A stretch of 64,000 nucleotides of DNA, taken from Couchioplanes caeruleus. Lineage in GTDB: Bacteria; Actinomycetota; Actinomycetes; Mycobacteriales; Micromonosporaceae. The stretch is from contig NZ_RJKL01000001.1 of NCBI RefSeq assembly GCF_003751945.1, positions 5,890,001 through 5,954,000 of the forward strand, given 5' to 3'. The position numbers were made by a program, and so were the translations under genes. Under the pieces are notes generated by a model, which ran no database searches, was not told the DNA's origin, and saw only the letters and a list, made by a program, of their open reading frames with translations. Position 1 is the first letter of the stretch; each line of letters begins with the position of its first letter. Of the stretch, positions 8,616 to 15,759 are shown in pieces.

Positions 8616-8771
8616 GTGCCCGATGACATCCTGGTGAGCGAGCGGCTGGTGATCCCCGCCGCCGAGCTGTCGTGGCGGTTCTCCCGCTCGAGCGGCCCCG
8701 GAGGTCAGGGCGTCAACACCACGGACTCCCGCGTCCGGCTTTCTGCAATGGGGACCTCATGGCCGATGTAG
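8616..8771 (+). pseudogene. Truncated ArfB/RF-1 domain gene (5' fragment)
   Basis: A GTG-initiated frame of 51 codons whose first 41 or so residues are clearly the ArfB catalytic N-terminus (IPAAELSWRFSRSSGPGGQG, then VNTTDSRV). It then loses similarity and stops at TAG 8769-8771, 13 bases inside the next gene. The intact arfB starting at 8759 encodes nearly the same GGQ segment, but the two DNA sequences differ at many third positions, so this is a diverged relative and not a fresh tandem copy. It cannot be functional as a rescue factor because the rest of the domain and the basic tail are missing. Confidence 0.75.
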
Positions 8772-9181
8772 TTGTCCGGCCGGGGGTGGTCATTCCGGAG
8801 TCCGAGCTGAGCTGGCGCTTCTCACGGTCCAGTGGGCCGGGCGGCCAGGGCGTGAATACAACGGACTCGCGGGTGGAGCTGTCGTGGAATCTGCTGGCGT
8901 CCGGCATCCTGTCGCCTCCGTTGAAGGAACGGGCGGTGGAGCGGCTCGGCACCCGCCTGATCGACGGCGTGTTGACCATCACCGCTTCGGAACACCGCTC
9001 CCAACTGCGCAACCGCGAGGCGGCCGCGGCTCGCCTCGCTGGCACCGTCGCCGGGGCTATCGCTCCACCGCCCCGCGTCCGCCGTTCCACCCGCCCCTCG
9101 CGGGGAGCCGTCGAACGCCGCATCGCCGACAAGAAGCGCCGGGCCCAGATCAAACGTGGTCGCCGAGGCGACCACGACTAG
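8759..9181 (+). CDS. arfB: Alternative ribosome-rescue factor ArfB (peptidyl-tRNA hydrolase)
   Basis: A 140-residue protein with a single RF-1 catalytic domain bearing the GGQ motif (SSGPGGQGVNTTDSR, about residues 25-40) and a basic, Arg/Lys-rich C-terminal tail (about 105-140) that in ArfB/YaeJ enters the empty mRNA channel. It releases peptides from stalled ribosomes. The start at ATG 8759 is chosen because GGGGA lies just upstream and similarity begins there. The gene follows, and slightly overlaps, a broken homologous 5' fragment. A GC-rich hairpin terminator follows. Confidence 0.9.
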   Translation: MADVVVRPGVVIPESELSWRFSRSSGPGGQGVNTTDSRVELSWNLLASGILSPPLKERAVERLGTRLIDGVLTITASEHRSQLRNREAAAARLAGTVAGAIAPPPRVRRSTRPSRGAVERRIADKKRRAQIKRGRRGDHD

Positions 9182-9201
9182 CGCCACGGTCAGCCAAGAT
9201 G

Positions 9202-9236
9202 GCCCCGCTCCGGAAGGCCTCCGGACGGGGCGTTCT
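9202..9236. terminator. Hairpin terminator between arfB and a possible minus-strand small ORF
   Basis: GCCCCG/CGGGGC and TCCGG/CCGGA arms form an imperfect 11-bp stem directly after arfB. A TTCT run follows on the plus strand. It could serve both strands. Confidence 0.6.
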
Positions 9237-9357
9237 ATGTGAAGAGCGCGATGATCGTGCTTACGGCTATGACCAGCGTTAGCTGAGACGGAGGGCAATT
9301 GGTCGTCCGTGACATGCCACCACGCAGGCGCCGAGCGGCTTGCCCGAACGTTTCCAC
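9235..9357 (-). CDS. Possible small membrane peptide (40 aa)
   Basis: A 40-codon frame starting GTG at 9357, with GGAGG about seven bases upstream. It encodes a basic N-terminal half (QAARRLRGG) and one hydrophobic C-terminal segment (LTLVIAVSTIIALF). The frame stays open upstream to 9555, so a longer form is possible. It ends exactly at the hairpin 9202-9236. I do not recognise a family; the support is the ribosome binding site, the membrane-like tail and the terminator, so this is tentative. The rest of 9237-9586 shows nothing else recognisable. Confidence 0.3.
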   Translation of the reverse strand: METFGQAARRLRGGMSRTTNCPPSQLTLVIAVSTIIALFT

Positions 9358-9586
9358 GGTGACCTCCTCCGTGCTGCCAATCCTTCGCATGCCTCCACCT
9401 GGCGCGATGCTGACGGACTCCTCGGCGGCCTGGCTCAGACGGCTCGTCAGCGGGCAGTGGATCAGTGCGCGCCGCCCGGACCGGGGCCTTCTGAGGACTT
9501 CTGAGCACCCTGCGATGGCATGGCCGGCGTTGCGGGCCAACACTGATGAAGGCATTCGAAGTCAGGGCCGTACAACAGTAGTGCAG

Positions 9587-10693
9587 TCAGACGAGGTCGC
9601 CGAGGTGACTGCGACTGATGCCGTCGGCGGGGTGGTCGGGGTCGATGCGGAACAGTGCCGTGACGAGCGCGACCAGGCCGGTGAGAATGAGTGTGGCCTC
9701 CAGCGCGGGCTGGGAACGGGTCCAGTCGACGCCGCCTTCCCACGGATTGGTGATGCCCGACGGCGGACCCGCCACGGCTTCGATACCGGTGTCCGGCTCA
9801 GGTTCCGGAGCGGGTCGTCTCACGTCAGCGCTGTAGAGATACCTGTTGTCTGGCTTCACTTCCCAGGAGTTGATGTCGGCGGCGTAGAACTCGTCAGCCT
9901 GCGCGGAGGTGAAAGAGTCGATGTAGACCAGGCTCTCCAGGGTCGCCCGGGGCCCGTGGATCGAGATTTCCGAGGCTCGTTTCGCCGCCTCGTCGAAGCG
10001 TGGTGCGAGCAATTCGTTGCTTTCCACGGCGGAGAGCCCGCTCAGCGCCAGGGCCGTGACGACGCCCAGCCCGGCGGCGGCCGACCGCAGTCCTCCGCGC
10101 GACACCAGCCCGGCGTTGATCGCCAGCCCGAGCGCGGCGATGACGAGCCCGATGGGGATCAGCACCATGAAGCGAACCCTGACGTCGGCCGGCACCTCCC
10201 AATCGGACACCGACGGTTGCAGCGCTTCGTCGCCGATCCATACGAGCAGGACCAGGGCGAACAGTCCGGCAGGAACATGCCGCCACCTGATCAGCGGGCC
10301 GGCCCGCCCCAGGACGGCCGCAGCCAGCGCCGCCCCGCCCACCGCCACCACCATCGGTTCGAGCATGGCGGCACCGCCGTCACCACCGGCGAAGGCGACC
10401 GGCCAGCCGTAGCCGGCGGCGTAGATGTCCGAAAGGAAGGCGGTCAAAGTCAACAGTGCCAGCCCGCCCACGGCGGCGTGCCGGGTCCACCGCCGTGTCC
10501 CGGCGGGGTTGGGGCTCGTCAGCGCCATCGCGAGCAAGCCCGCCATCGCGAAGGTGCCGCAGTACGGCACCAGCCGACGGTCGAGGAAGAGCGCGGCTAT
10601 CTGGAGCCCCGCGGCCGCAAAGAACCCGAATCGCACCCATGTCACACCGCGCACTCGGTGATGATTCCGGCATTTACGTCGCGCGACCATCCG
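9587..10693 (-). CDS. Polytopic membrane protein of unknown function
   Basis: About 368 residues if started at ATG 10693; a GTG at 10648 is an equally good start. Seven or so hydrophobic segments fill the first two thirds (for example LVLLVWIGDEALQPS and LIPIGLVIAALGLAIN). A soluble stretch of about 100 residues lies near the C-terminus (YIDSFTSAQADEFYAADINS) before one last membrane helix (ATLILTGLVALVTALF). I do not recognise the family. It is divergent from the small coiled-coil gene at 10822 and lies on the other side of a direct repeat at 10707-10763. Confidence 0.6.
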   Translation of the reverse strand, partial: RMVARRKCRNHHRVRGVTWVRFGFFAAAGLQIAALFLDRRLVPYCGTFAMAGLLAMALTSPNPAGTRRWTRHAAVGGLALLTLTAFLSDIYAAGYGWPVAFAGGDGGAAMLEPMVVAVGGAALAAAVLGRAGPLIRWRHVPAGLFALVLLVWIGDEALQPSVSDWEVPADVRVRFMVLIPIGLVIAALGLAINAGLVSRGGLRSAAAGLGVVTALALSGLSAVESNELLAPRFDEAAKRASEISIHGPRATLESLVYIDSFTSAQADEFYAADINSWEVKPDNRYLYSADVRRPAPEPEPDTGIEAVAGPPSGITNPWEGGVDWTRSQPALEATLILTGLVALVTALFRIDPDHPADGISRSHLGDLV

Positions 10694-10706
10694 TCCGTCG
10701 GGCGAG

Positions 10707-10763
10707 GGTGGCGCTCGTCCGGTCAGGGCCGTGGAGCCTCCGGCGGGACTTAGCGGAAAACGG
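10707..10763. repeat. Direct repeat, upstream copy (flanks small coiled-coil gene)
   Basis: GCGCTCGTCCGGTCAGGGCC followed by a GCCTCC...GCGGAAAACGGT segment recurs about 383 bp downstream at 11090-11147 with few changes. The two copies bracket the small gene 10822-11076. Confidence 0.65.
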
Positions 10764-10821
10764 TCTCGAGATCGGCCGGTCGCGGGTGAATAAACGGGAA
10801 TCCGCAGGGGATTCCGTCGTG

Positions 10822-11076
10822 ATGAGTACCGATCCGCACGGCGCTGGCAAGGCGGAGACCGACCGCTTCGCGCAGCGTCACCGTGAGCTGGCAATCCAGA
10901 TCGCTGAGGTCGAGCAGAAGGTGGCAGCGACAGAAGAGCAGGTGGCCGAACTGCACGACCACCTTGCTGAGGAGCGCGGCGACCGGAAGTACCAGGAACT
11001 GGCGGACGACGCCCGTGCTCACGCGAAGGTGGCACGCGAGATGGCGGCGCGAGCCAGGGCCGTCGCCGCCGACTAG
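10822..11076 (+). CDS. Small coiled-coil protein of unknown function
   Basis: An 84-residue, charged, helix-forming protein. Heptad-like residues run through most of its length (IAEVEQKVAATEEQVAELHD), followed by an Ala/Arg-rich tail. No signal peptide or enzymatic motif is seen. The ATG at 10822 is preceded by an in-frame GTG; an AGGGG about a dozen bases upstream may be the ribosome binding site. It is flanked on both sides by near-identical direct repeats of about 57 bp. Function is unknown; short coiled coils of this kind often mediate oligomerisation. Confidence 0.6.
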   Translation: MSTDPHGAGKAETDRFAQRHRELAIQIAEVEQKVAATEEQVAELHDHLAEERGDRKYQELADDARAHAKVAREMAARARAVAAD

Positions 11077-11089
11077 TCCGCCGGTTGGT

Positions 11090-11147
11090 GGTCGCGCTCG
11101 TCCGGTCGGGGCCGTCATGCCTCCCGCGGAGGCGTGGCGGAAACGGT
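11090..11147. repeat. Direct repeat, downstream copy, containing a small hairpin
   Basis: GCGCTCGTCCGGTCGGGGCC matches the copy at 10707-10763. Here the following segment is a clean inverted repeat, GCCTCC-CGC-GGAGGC, that could act as a terminator for the small coiled-coil gene. Confidence 0.65.
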
Positions 11148-11206
11148 GGGCTTTCCCTGCGGGCGGTGGGGGGTGGTGCGGTTGGGTGGTGTGCGCCCGT
11201 ACGCGA

Positions 11207-12145
11207 TCAGAGGTTGTGGGGTGCTACGGCCTCGCGGTTTTCGGCGGCGAGGGCCGGGCCGAGGAGTTCGTCGCAGACGCGGATGAGGCGGGCGCGGAGC
11301 GCCGCGGCGCGGCGGGCGAACTCGCGTTGGCGGGTGACGTATTCGGCCTTGCCCTCCGGGGTTTCGATCTTCACCGGGGGCTGACCGTAGGAGCTGAGGT
11401 CGTACGGGCTGGCCTGCATGTCGAGTAGGCGGATGTCGCCGGCCAGGGCGAAGCAGTCGAGGGCGAGTGCGCCGGGGACGGCCGGGCCGAGCTTGCTTGC
11501 CCACTTGTGGCAGTCCATCGCGGCGTGCAGGCAGCCCGGCTGGTCGAAGTCGACCTGGGTGGCGCGGGTCGGCTGGAGGCGGTTGAGCCCGACCGCCTCG
11601 GGGGTGAAGAAGCGGAAGGCGTCGAAGTGGGTGCAGCGGATCGGGTGTTCTTCGACCACCCGGTCGGTCTCGGCCTGGCCGAGACGCAGCGGCAGGGAGT
11701 GGCGGTGCTCCGGCTGGCGGTAGACCATCGCCCATTCGTGCAGACCGAAACAACCGGAGAACGCGGGGCGGGACGCCGTCGCGGTGAGCAGGCCGTGGAT
11801 GTAGCGGACGCTTTCGCCTCGGGCCTGCATGTACGCCTCGACGTCCAGGGTCACCACGCCGTCGGGGCGGGTGGAGTAGAACTTCCAGGTCGCCTGCTCG
11901 GGGAGGCCGTCGGGTGCCGGGGCGAGGCCGGTGCCGACGCCGGGGTGCCAGCGGCGGAGCTGGGCCGGGCGGGTGCCGTAGTAGTCGTAGAGGAAATCCT
12001 CTATGGCGTGCTTCTCGCCGGCGGCCCGGCGGGCCCGGTGGCCGGCCGTCATCTCGTCGGCGCGCTCGGCGTGTGCCCGGGCGAGGGGGATCCAGCTCAT
12101 GCTGGGCAGCACGGTAGTCAGCGCGTGACTCTCGCTGATCCCCAT
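11207..12145 (-). CDS. Actinobacterial conserved protein, often annotated 3-methyladenine DNA glycosylase
   Basis: A 312-residue soluble protein with motifs of a family widespread in actinobacteria and commonly labelled 3-methyladenine DNA glycosylase: AHAERADEMTAGHRARR, HAIEDFLYDYYGTRPAQLR, RWHPG and CLHAAMDCHKWA. I see no helix-hairpin-helix or AlkA/Tag signature supporting that label, so the activity should be treated as unproven. The several His, Asp and Cys residues of the DCHKW segment could bind a metal, which is inference. It stands alone on the minus strand, divergent from the FAH gene. Start ATG 12145. Confidence 0.7.
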   Translation of the reverse strand: MGISESHALTTVLPSMSWIPLARAHAERADEMTAGHRARRAAGEKHAIEDFLYDYYGTRPAQLRRWHPGVGTGLAPAPDGLPEQATWKFYSTRPDGVVTLDVEAYMQARGESVRYIHGLLTATASRPAFSGCFGLHEWAMVYRQPEHRHSLPLRLGQAETDRVVEEHPIRCTHFDAFRFFTPEAVGLNRLQPTRATQVDFDQPGCLHAAMDCHKWASKLGPAVPGALALDCFALAGDIRLLDMQASPYDLSSYGQPPVKIETPEGKAEYVTRQREFARRAAALRARLIRVCDELLGPALAAENREAVAPHNL

Positions 12146-12287
12146 CGCACCAGCGTATCCAGCGAGTCCAGTCCGATCGAGCCTCGGCGTCGCCGGTGGT
12201 GAGCGAGGCCCGGCGCAGCCGGGGTCGCCCCAGGCCCGGGGCGTAGCCTCGGTGCTGCGTGCAAGCTTTCGATGGATGGGGTTATCC

Positions 12288-13091
12288 GTGCGTTTCGCTC
12301 GTTTTGTTCATGCCGGTGGCGTGTCCTTCGGCGTCGTCGAGGGTGAGGCGCAGCCGGGCGCCCAGGGCTTGACGATTGCCGAGATCGACAGCATCCCGTT
12401 CCAGAACGTCCGCTTCACCGGACAGCGCTGGGCGATCGCCGACGTCCGGCTGCTGGCCCCGATCTTCTCCAGCAAGGTGATCGGCGTCGGGCGCAACTAT
12501 GCCGACCACGCGGCCGAGATGGGCAACGAGGTGCCCAAGGAGCCGCTGATCTTCATCAAGCCGTCGACCTCGGTCATCGGGCCGAACGACGCCGTCCGCA
12601 TTCCGCCGGTCACCCGGCAGGTCGAGCACGAGGGCGAGCTGGCCGTCGTGATCGGCGCCAGCGGTGCCCGCCGCGTGGACCGCGCGGGCGCCGCGAAGGC
12701 CATCTTCGGCTACACCGTCGGCAACGACGTCACGGCGCGCGACCTGCAACGCAGCGACCCGCAGTGGACCCGGGCGAAGGGCTTCGACTCGTTCTGCCCG
12801 CTGGGGCCGTGGATCGAGACCGAGCTGGACGTGAGCGACCTGGAGGTGCGGTGCGAGGTGGGCCGCAACCCCGAGGAGATGGAGGTACGCCAGCTCGGCC
12901 GTACCAAGGACATGGTGTTCGACGTGCCGTCGCTGGTCTCGTACGTGTCCCACGTCATGACGCTGCTGCCCGGTGACGTGATCCTCACCGGGACGCCCGC
13001 CGGGGTGGGGCCGCTCGTCGCAGGTGACACCGTGTCGGTGAGCGTGCAGGGCATCGGGGAGCTGCGCAACCCGGTCGTCTCACTCGACTAG
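12288..13091 (+). CDS. Fumarylacetoacetate hydrolase (FAH) family protein
   Basis: A 267-residue C-C hydrolase/isomerase of the FAH superfamily, probably acting on 2-keto-4-pentenoate-type or acylpyruvate substrates. The metal-binding Glu/Glu/Asp set is visible in the HEGELAVVIG region and the GNDVTARDLQ segment, and the conserved terminus LPGDVILTGTPAGVG is present. The GTG start at 12288 is preferred over the earlier ATG at 12252 because family similarity starts at VRFARFVH and a GGGG lies about eight bases upstream. In related genomes this gene sits next to gltX and the tRNA-Glu/Gln genes; here gltX is missing from that position. Confidence 0.9.
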   Translation: MRFARFVHAGGVSFGVVEGEAQPGAQGLTIAEIDSIPFQNVRFTGQRWAIADVRLLAPIFSSKVIGVGRNYADHAAEMGNEVPKEPLIFIKPSTSVIGPNDAVRIPPVTRQVEHEGELAVVIGASGARRVDRAGAAKAIFGYTVGNDVTARDLQRSDPQWTRAKGFDSFCPLGPWIETELDVSDLEVRCEVGRNPEEMEVRQLGRTKDMVFDVPSLVSYVSHVMTLLPGDVILTGTPAGVGPLVAGDTVSVSVQGIGELRNPVVSLD

Positions 13092-13124
13092 GAACCGCGG
13101 AGGGCCGGCGCGCGTCGGAGCGGT

Positions 13125-13634
13125 ATGAAACTGCGCGCTGCCATCCTGTTCGCCCTTACCTTTCTCGGCCTCGGCATGGTCGTGCTCGCCTCGCCGCCAG
13201 GTCCGGCCTGGGCGTGTAGCTGCGCGGTGGATTACGCCGAGATGGAGAAGAGAGCCGACGTCATCGTCGTCGGTACGGTGACCGAGGTGACCGACACGGG
13301 GATCGCCCTCTCGGTCGAGTCCGTCGAGAAGGGCGACACCGCGGGAGCGACCGCGCTCAGGCTGCAGGTGTCGCCCGGCGGGGCGTCCTGCGGATATCCC
13401 TTCCGCGAGGGTGGGCGATATCGGGTGAATTCGAGCGACGGCGCGACCGGCGTGTGCGCGGGTGTCAGTGAGCTTGCGCCCCGCCCGCCTGTGGCCGTTT
13501 CGACCCACAGCACGACCGCGCCACCTCTGGCGCAGTCGTCGCCGAGCCGGTGGTGGCTGGTCGGCGCCGCGGCGATGACCGTGCTGGTCGGCGGCGTGGT
13601 CGTGGCAGCCGTACGGCGGCGGGGGTCGGCCTAG
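13125..13634 (+). CDS. Secreted CSC-motif (NTR/TIMP-like) protein with C-terminal membrane anchor
   Basis: A 169-residue exported protein. The signal peptide (residues 1-30) ends at AWA and the mature protein begins with Cys-Ser-Cys. An OB/NTR-like beta domain with further Cys residues follows (CGYPFREGGRY, GVCAG), then a Pro/Thr linker and a C-terminal transmembrane helix (about 141-163) with a short Arg-rich tail. The layout resembles tissue-inhibitor-of-metalloprotease-like NTR domain proteins of actinobacteria. Function is not established. Its last four bases overlap the end of the convergent TetR gene. Confidence 0.75.
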   Translation: MKLRAAILFALTFLGLGMVVLASPPGPAWACSCAVDYAEMEKRADVIVVGTVTEVTDTGIALSVESVEKGDTAGATALRLQVSPGGASCGYPFREGGRYRVNSSDGATGVCAGVSELAPRPPVAVSTHSTTAPPLAQSSPSRWWLVGAAAMTVLVGGVVVAAVRRRGSA

Positions 13635-14398
13635 TCCTTTCTCCCGCGCCGGGGCCGGTCGGCCGCGATCCCGTCCAGCATCAGTCGCAGGCCGTAGGCG
13701 AATGCCGCCTCGGCCTGTTCCTCCGTGCCGCCGCCGAAACCGTCCGCGTGCCAGACCCGGGTCATGGTCGGATGCTGCTCGACGTCGAACCAGTCTGCCC
13801 AGAACCGGTCGCGTGCGTGCCACCACGCGTCGTTCGTCTGCCCGGTCGCCCGGTGCAGTAGCACGTTCTCGCCCTCCTGCCGGGCGGCCGCGGTGACGAA
13901 CATGCCGATCGCCACCGCGGCCTCGTTGACCCGTTCCAGCGGTAGCCCTGCGTCCTTCACCGCGGACAGGATGTACTCGCGCTCGCGGAACGTGCCCGGG
14001 CCGAGCGGAGGGCGGATCGTGGACACCCGGCTGAGCCAGGGATGGGCCCGGTACATCGCCCGGGTGCGGTCCGCGTAGAGGTGGATCCGGTCACGCCAGT
14101 CCGGCGGTCGCTCATCGTCGGGGCCCGGCAACTCGCGACCGCCGAGCACCGCGTCCACCATGAGCTCGACGAGCTCCGAGCGCGACGGTACGTAGGTGTA
14201 GAGCGTCATCGTCCCCACGTCGAGGCGCGCGGCGACCCGGGCCATCGAGGTCGCCTCGAGGCCCTCCGCGTCGGCGATCGCGATGCCGGCCGTCACCACC
14301 TCGTCCACGGTGAGCCGCGGCGGCCTGCCGGTCCGCGCCGGCGCCGGAGGATTGCGGTGGCGCCACAGCAGGGGCAGCACCCGGTCCGGATCCGTCAC
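13631..14398 (-). CDS. TetR family regulator with TetR_C-type ligand domain
   Basis: A 255-residue repressor. After a short Arg/Pro leader comes the HTH (about residues 28-75, ATSMARVAARLDVGTMTLYT), then an all-helical effector domain with the length and Trp-rich pattern (WWHARDRFWADW) of the drug-type TetR_C family. It is divergent from the NAD(P)-binding oxidoreductase at 14471; two tandem palindromes lie between the start codons. It most likely represses both genes. Confidence 0.92.
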   Translation of the reverse strand: MTDPDRVLPLLWRHRNPPAPARTGRPPRLTVDEVVTAGIAIADAEGLEATSMARVAARLDVGTMTLYTYVPSRSELVELMVDAVLGGRELPGPDDERPPDWRDRIHLYADRTRAMYRAHPWLSRVSTIRPPLGPGTFREREYILSAVKDAGLPLERVNEAAVAIGMFVTAAARQEGENVLLHRATGQTNDAWWHARDRFWADWFDVEQHPTMTRVWHADGFGGGTEEQAEAAFAYGLRLMLDGIAADRPRRGRKD

Positions 14399-14412
14399 TC
14401 ACTCTCCTTCGG

Positions 14413-14457
14413 TTTTCGTATAGCCTACGGGAAGGGTTTTCGTAGACCTTACGAGAA
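14413..14457. promoter_or_regulatory. Two tandem TetR operator palindromes
   Basis: TTTTCGTA-N5-TACGGGAA (14413-14433) and TTTTCGTA-N5-TACGAGAA (14437-14457) are 21-bp inverted repeats of identical design, start-to-start 24 bp, filling the gap between the TetR start (14398) and the oxidoreductase start (14471). The tight match between copies argues for a real operator pair; the cognate TetR is inferred. Confidence 0.7.
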
Positions 14458-14470
14458 TGGCGGTGTCGCG

Positions 14471-15277
14471 ATGAAGATCCTGGTGACGGGTGCGACCGGA
14501 GGCGTCGGTCGGCTGGTCGTGGACGAGCTGCTGGCGCTCGGCGCCACCGACGTGCGGGCGCTCACGGTGAATCCGACGAGAGCCGGGCTGCCCGCCGGGG
14601 TGGAGGTGGTCACCGGCTTCCTGGGCAGGCCGGCGAGCGTTCCGGCGGCGCTCGCCGGCGTGGACCGGATGTATCTCGCCCCGCTGATCGAGACGAACGC
14701 CGAGGTCTGCCGAATGGCGGCCGCCGCGGGGGTGCGGCGGATCGTCGACATGGCCGGCGCCAAGGGCGACCACTGGCAGGCCATCGAGGACGGGGTGGAG
14801 GCGTGCGGGGTGCCGTACGTGCATCTCGAGCCGGGCGAGTTCATGTCCAACGCCGATCTGTGGGCCGGCCAGATCCGTGCCGGGGACGTGGTTCGCGACG
14901 GCTACGGCTCGGCCGCCAACGCGCCGATCGCCCACGCGGACATCGCGGCGGTGGCGGCACGCTGCCTGCTCGAGGACGGTCACGAGGGGCGTTCGTACGA
15001 GCTGACCGGCCCGGAGTCGCTGACCCGCCGCGAACGCGTGTCCCTGATCGGCGCGGCGCTGGGACGCGAACTGACCTACGTCGACCTGCCCCACGACGAG
15101 CTGGTGCAGGAGCTGGAGGCGAGCATGGGCGAGTACGCCGCCTGGTATGCCGACGGCCTTCGGCTTCTGGCGGAGCACCCGCAACGCGCGGTGCCCACGG
15201 TGGCCAAATTGATCGGACGCCCGGCCACCACCTTCGCCGCCTGGGCGCGCGCTCACGCGGCGCTCTTCGGGGCGTAG
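14471..15277 (+). CDS. NmrA-like NAD(P)-binding oxidoreductase
   Basis: A 268-residue atypical short-chain dehydrogenase. The Rossmann fingerprint GATGGVGRLV sits at residues 7-16, and the NmrA/QOR2-like C-terminal region follows (YELTGPESLTRRERVSLIGA). These enzymes act as NAD(P)H-quinone reductases or redox sensors. The TetR gene and tandem operators directly upstream suggest induction by a reactive or aromatic compound, which is inference. Start ATG 14471 lies 13 bases after the second operator, so repressor binding would cover the promoter. Confidence 0.9.
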   Translation: MKILVTGATGGVGRLVVDELLALGATDVRALTVNPTRAGLPAGVEVVTGFLGRPASVPAALAGVDRMYLAPLIETNAEVCRMAAAAGVRRIVDMAGAKGDHWQAIEDGVEACGVPYVHLEPGEFMSNADLWAGQIRAGDVVRDGYGSAANAPIAHADIAAVAARCLLEDGHEGRSYELTGPESLTRRERVSLIGAALGRELTYVDLPHDELVQELEASMGEYAAWYADGLRLLAEHPQRAVPTVAKLIGRPATTFAAWARAHAALFGA

Positions 15278-15313
15278 TCGGGACATCACCGAAACGCCAG
15301 TTGGTAACCCGAT

Positions 15314-15342
15314 TTGGAGGGCACCGGGGCCTCGGGTAGAGT
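15314..15342 (+). promoter_or_regulatory. Promoter of tRNA-Gln
   Basis: TTGGAG (15314-15319), a 17-base spacer and TAGAGT (15337-15342) match the vegetative sigma factor consensus about 28 bases before the tRNA. The same TAGAGTTC string recurs at 15485-15492, before tRNA-Glu. Confidence 0.65.
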
Positions 15343-15370
15343 TCCTACTCGGTACGGCAAGCCGTACCGA

Positions 15371-15442
15371 TGGGGTATGGGGTAATTGGCAGCCCGACTG
15401 ATTCTGGTTCAGTTAGTCTAGGTTCGAGTCCTGGTACCCCAG
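15371..15442 (+). tRNA. tRNA-Gln (CUG anticodon)
   Basis: A 72-base cloverleaf. The acceptor arms TGGGGTA/TACCCCA pair fully, the anticodon stem ACTGA/TCAGT encloses TTCTGGT with anticodon CTG, and the T-arm CTAGG-TTCGAGT-CCTGG is standard. CCA is not encoded. It lies about 100 bases before tRNA-Glu, an association conserved in actinobacteria. Confidence 0.95.
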
Positions 15443-15546
15443 CGCTAAGGTCTCCCCGCGAGATCGGCGGCGCTGGACTTCTGATAGAGTTCAGCACCGT
15501 TGCTGGAGCGGGAAAGACCGAAGCAAGAGCAACAATGGCAAGGCCT

Positions 15547-15622
15547 GGTCCCGTCGTCTAGCGGCCTAGGACGCCGCCCTCTCAAGGCGGTAGCGAGGGT
15601 TCGAATCCCTTCGGGACTACCA
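15547..15622 (+). tRNA. tRNA-Glu (CUC anticodon), CCA encoded
   Basis: A cloverleaf with anticodon stem CCGCC/GGCGG around CTCTCAA, giving anticodon CTC, a T-loop TTCGAAT, and an acceptor stem closing near CGGGACT. The 3' CCA is encoded at 15620-15622. A strong hairpin terminator follows directly. The 104 bases between the two tRNAs hold a TAGAGT hexamer but no gene. Confidence 0.95.
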
Positions 15623-15627
15623 GCATC

Positions 15628-15662
15628 AAACGGCTCGTGTCGATGGACACGGGCCGTTTTGC
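15628..15662 (+). terminator. Rho-independent terminator after tRNA-Glu
   Basis: AACGGCTCGTGTC-GATG-GACACGGGCCGTT forms a stem of about 13 bp with one G-U pair, followed by TTTTGCTTT. Confidence 0.85.
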
Positions 15663-15759
15663 TTTGCCTATGACATTGCTACGCCGTGCTGCCGATCACT
15701 CACGCTGAGTTCAGCGCTCGGCGTAACCCCGCGGACGGGATCCCGGCAACACTGTCAGT

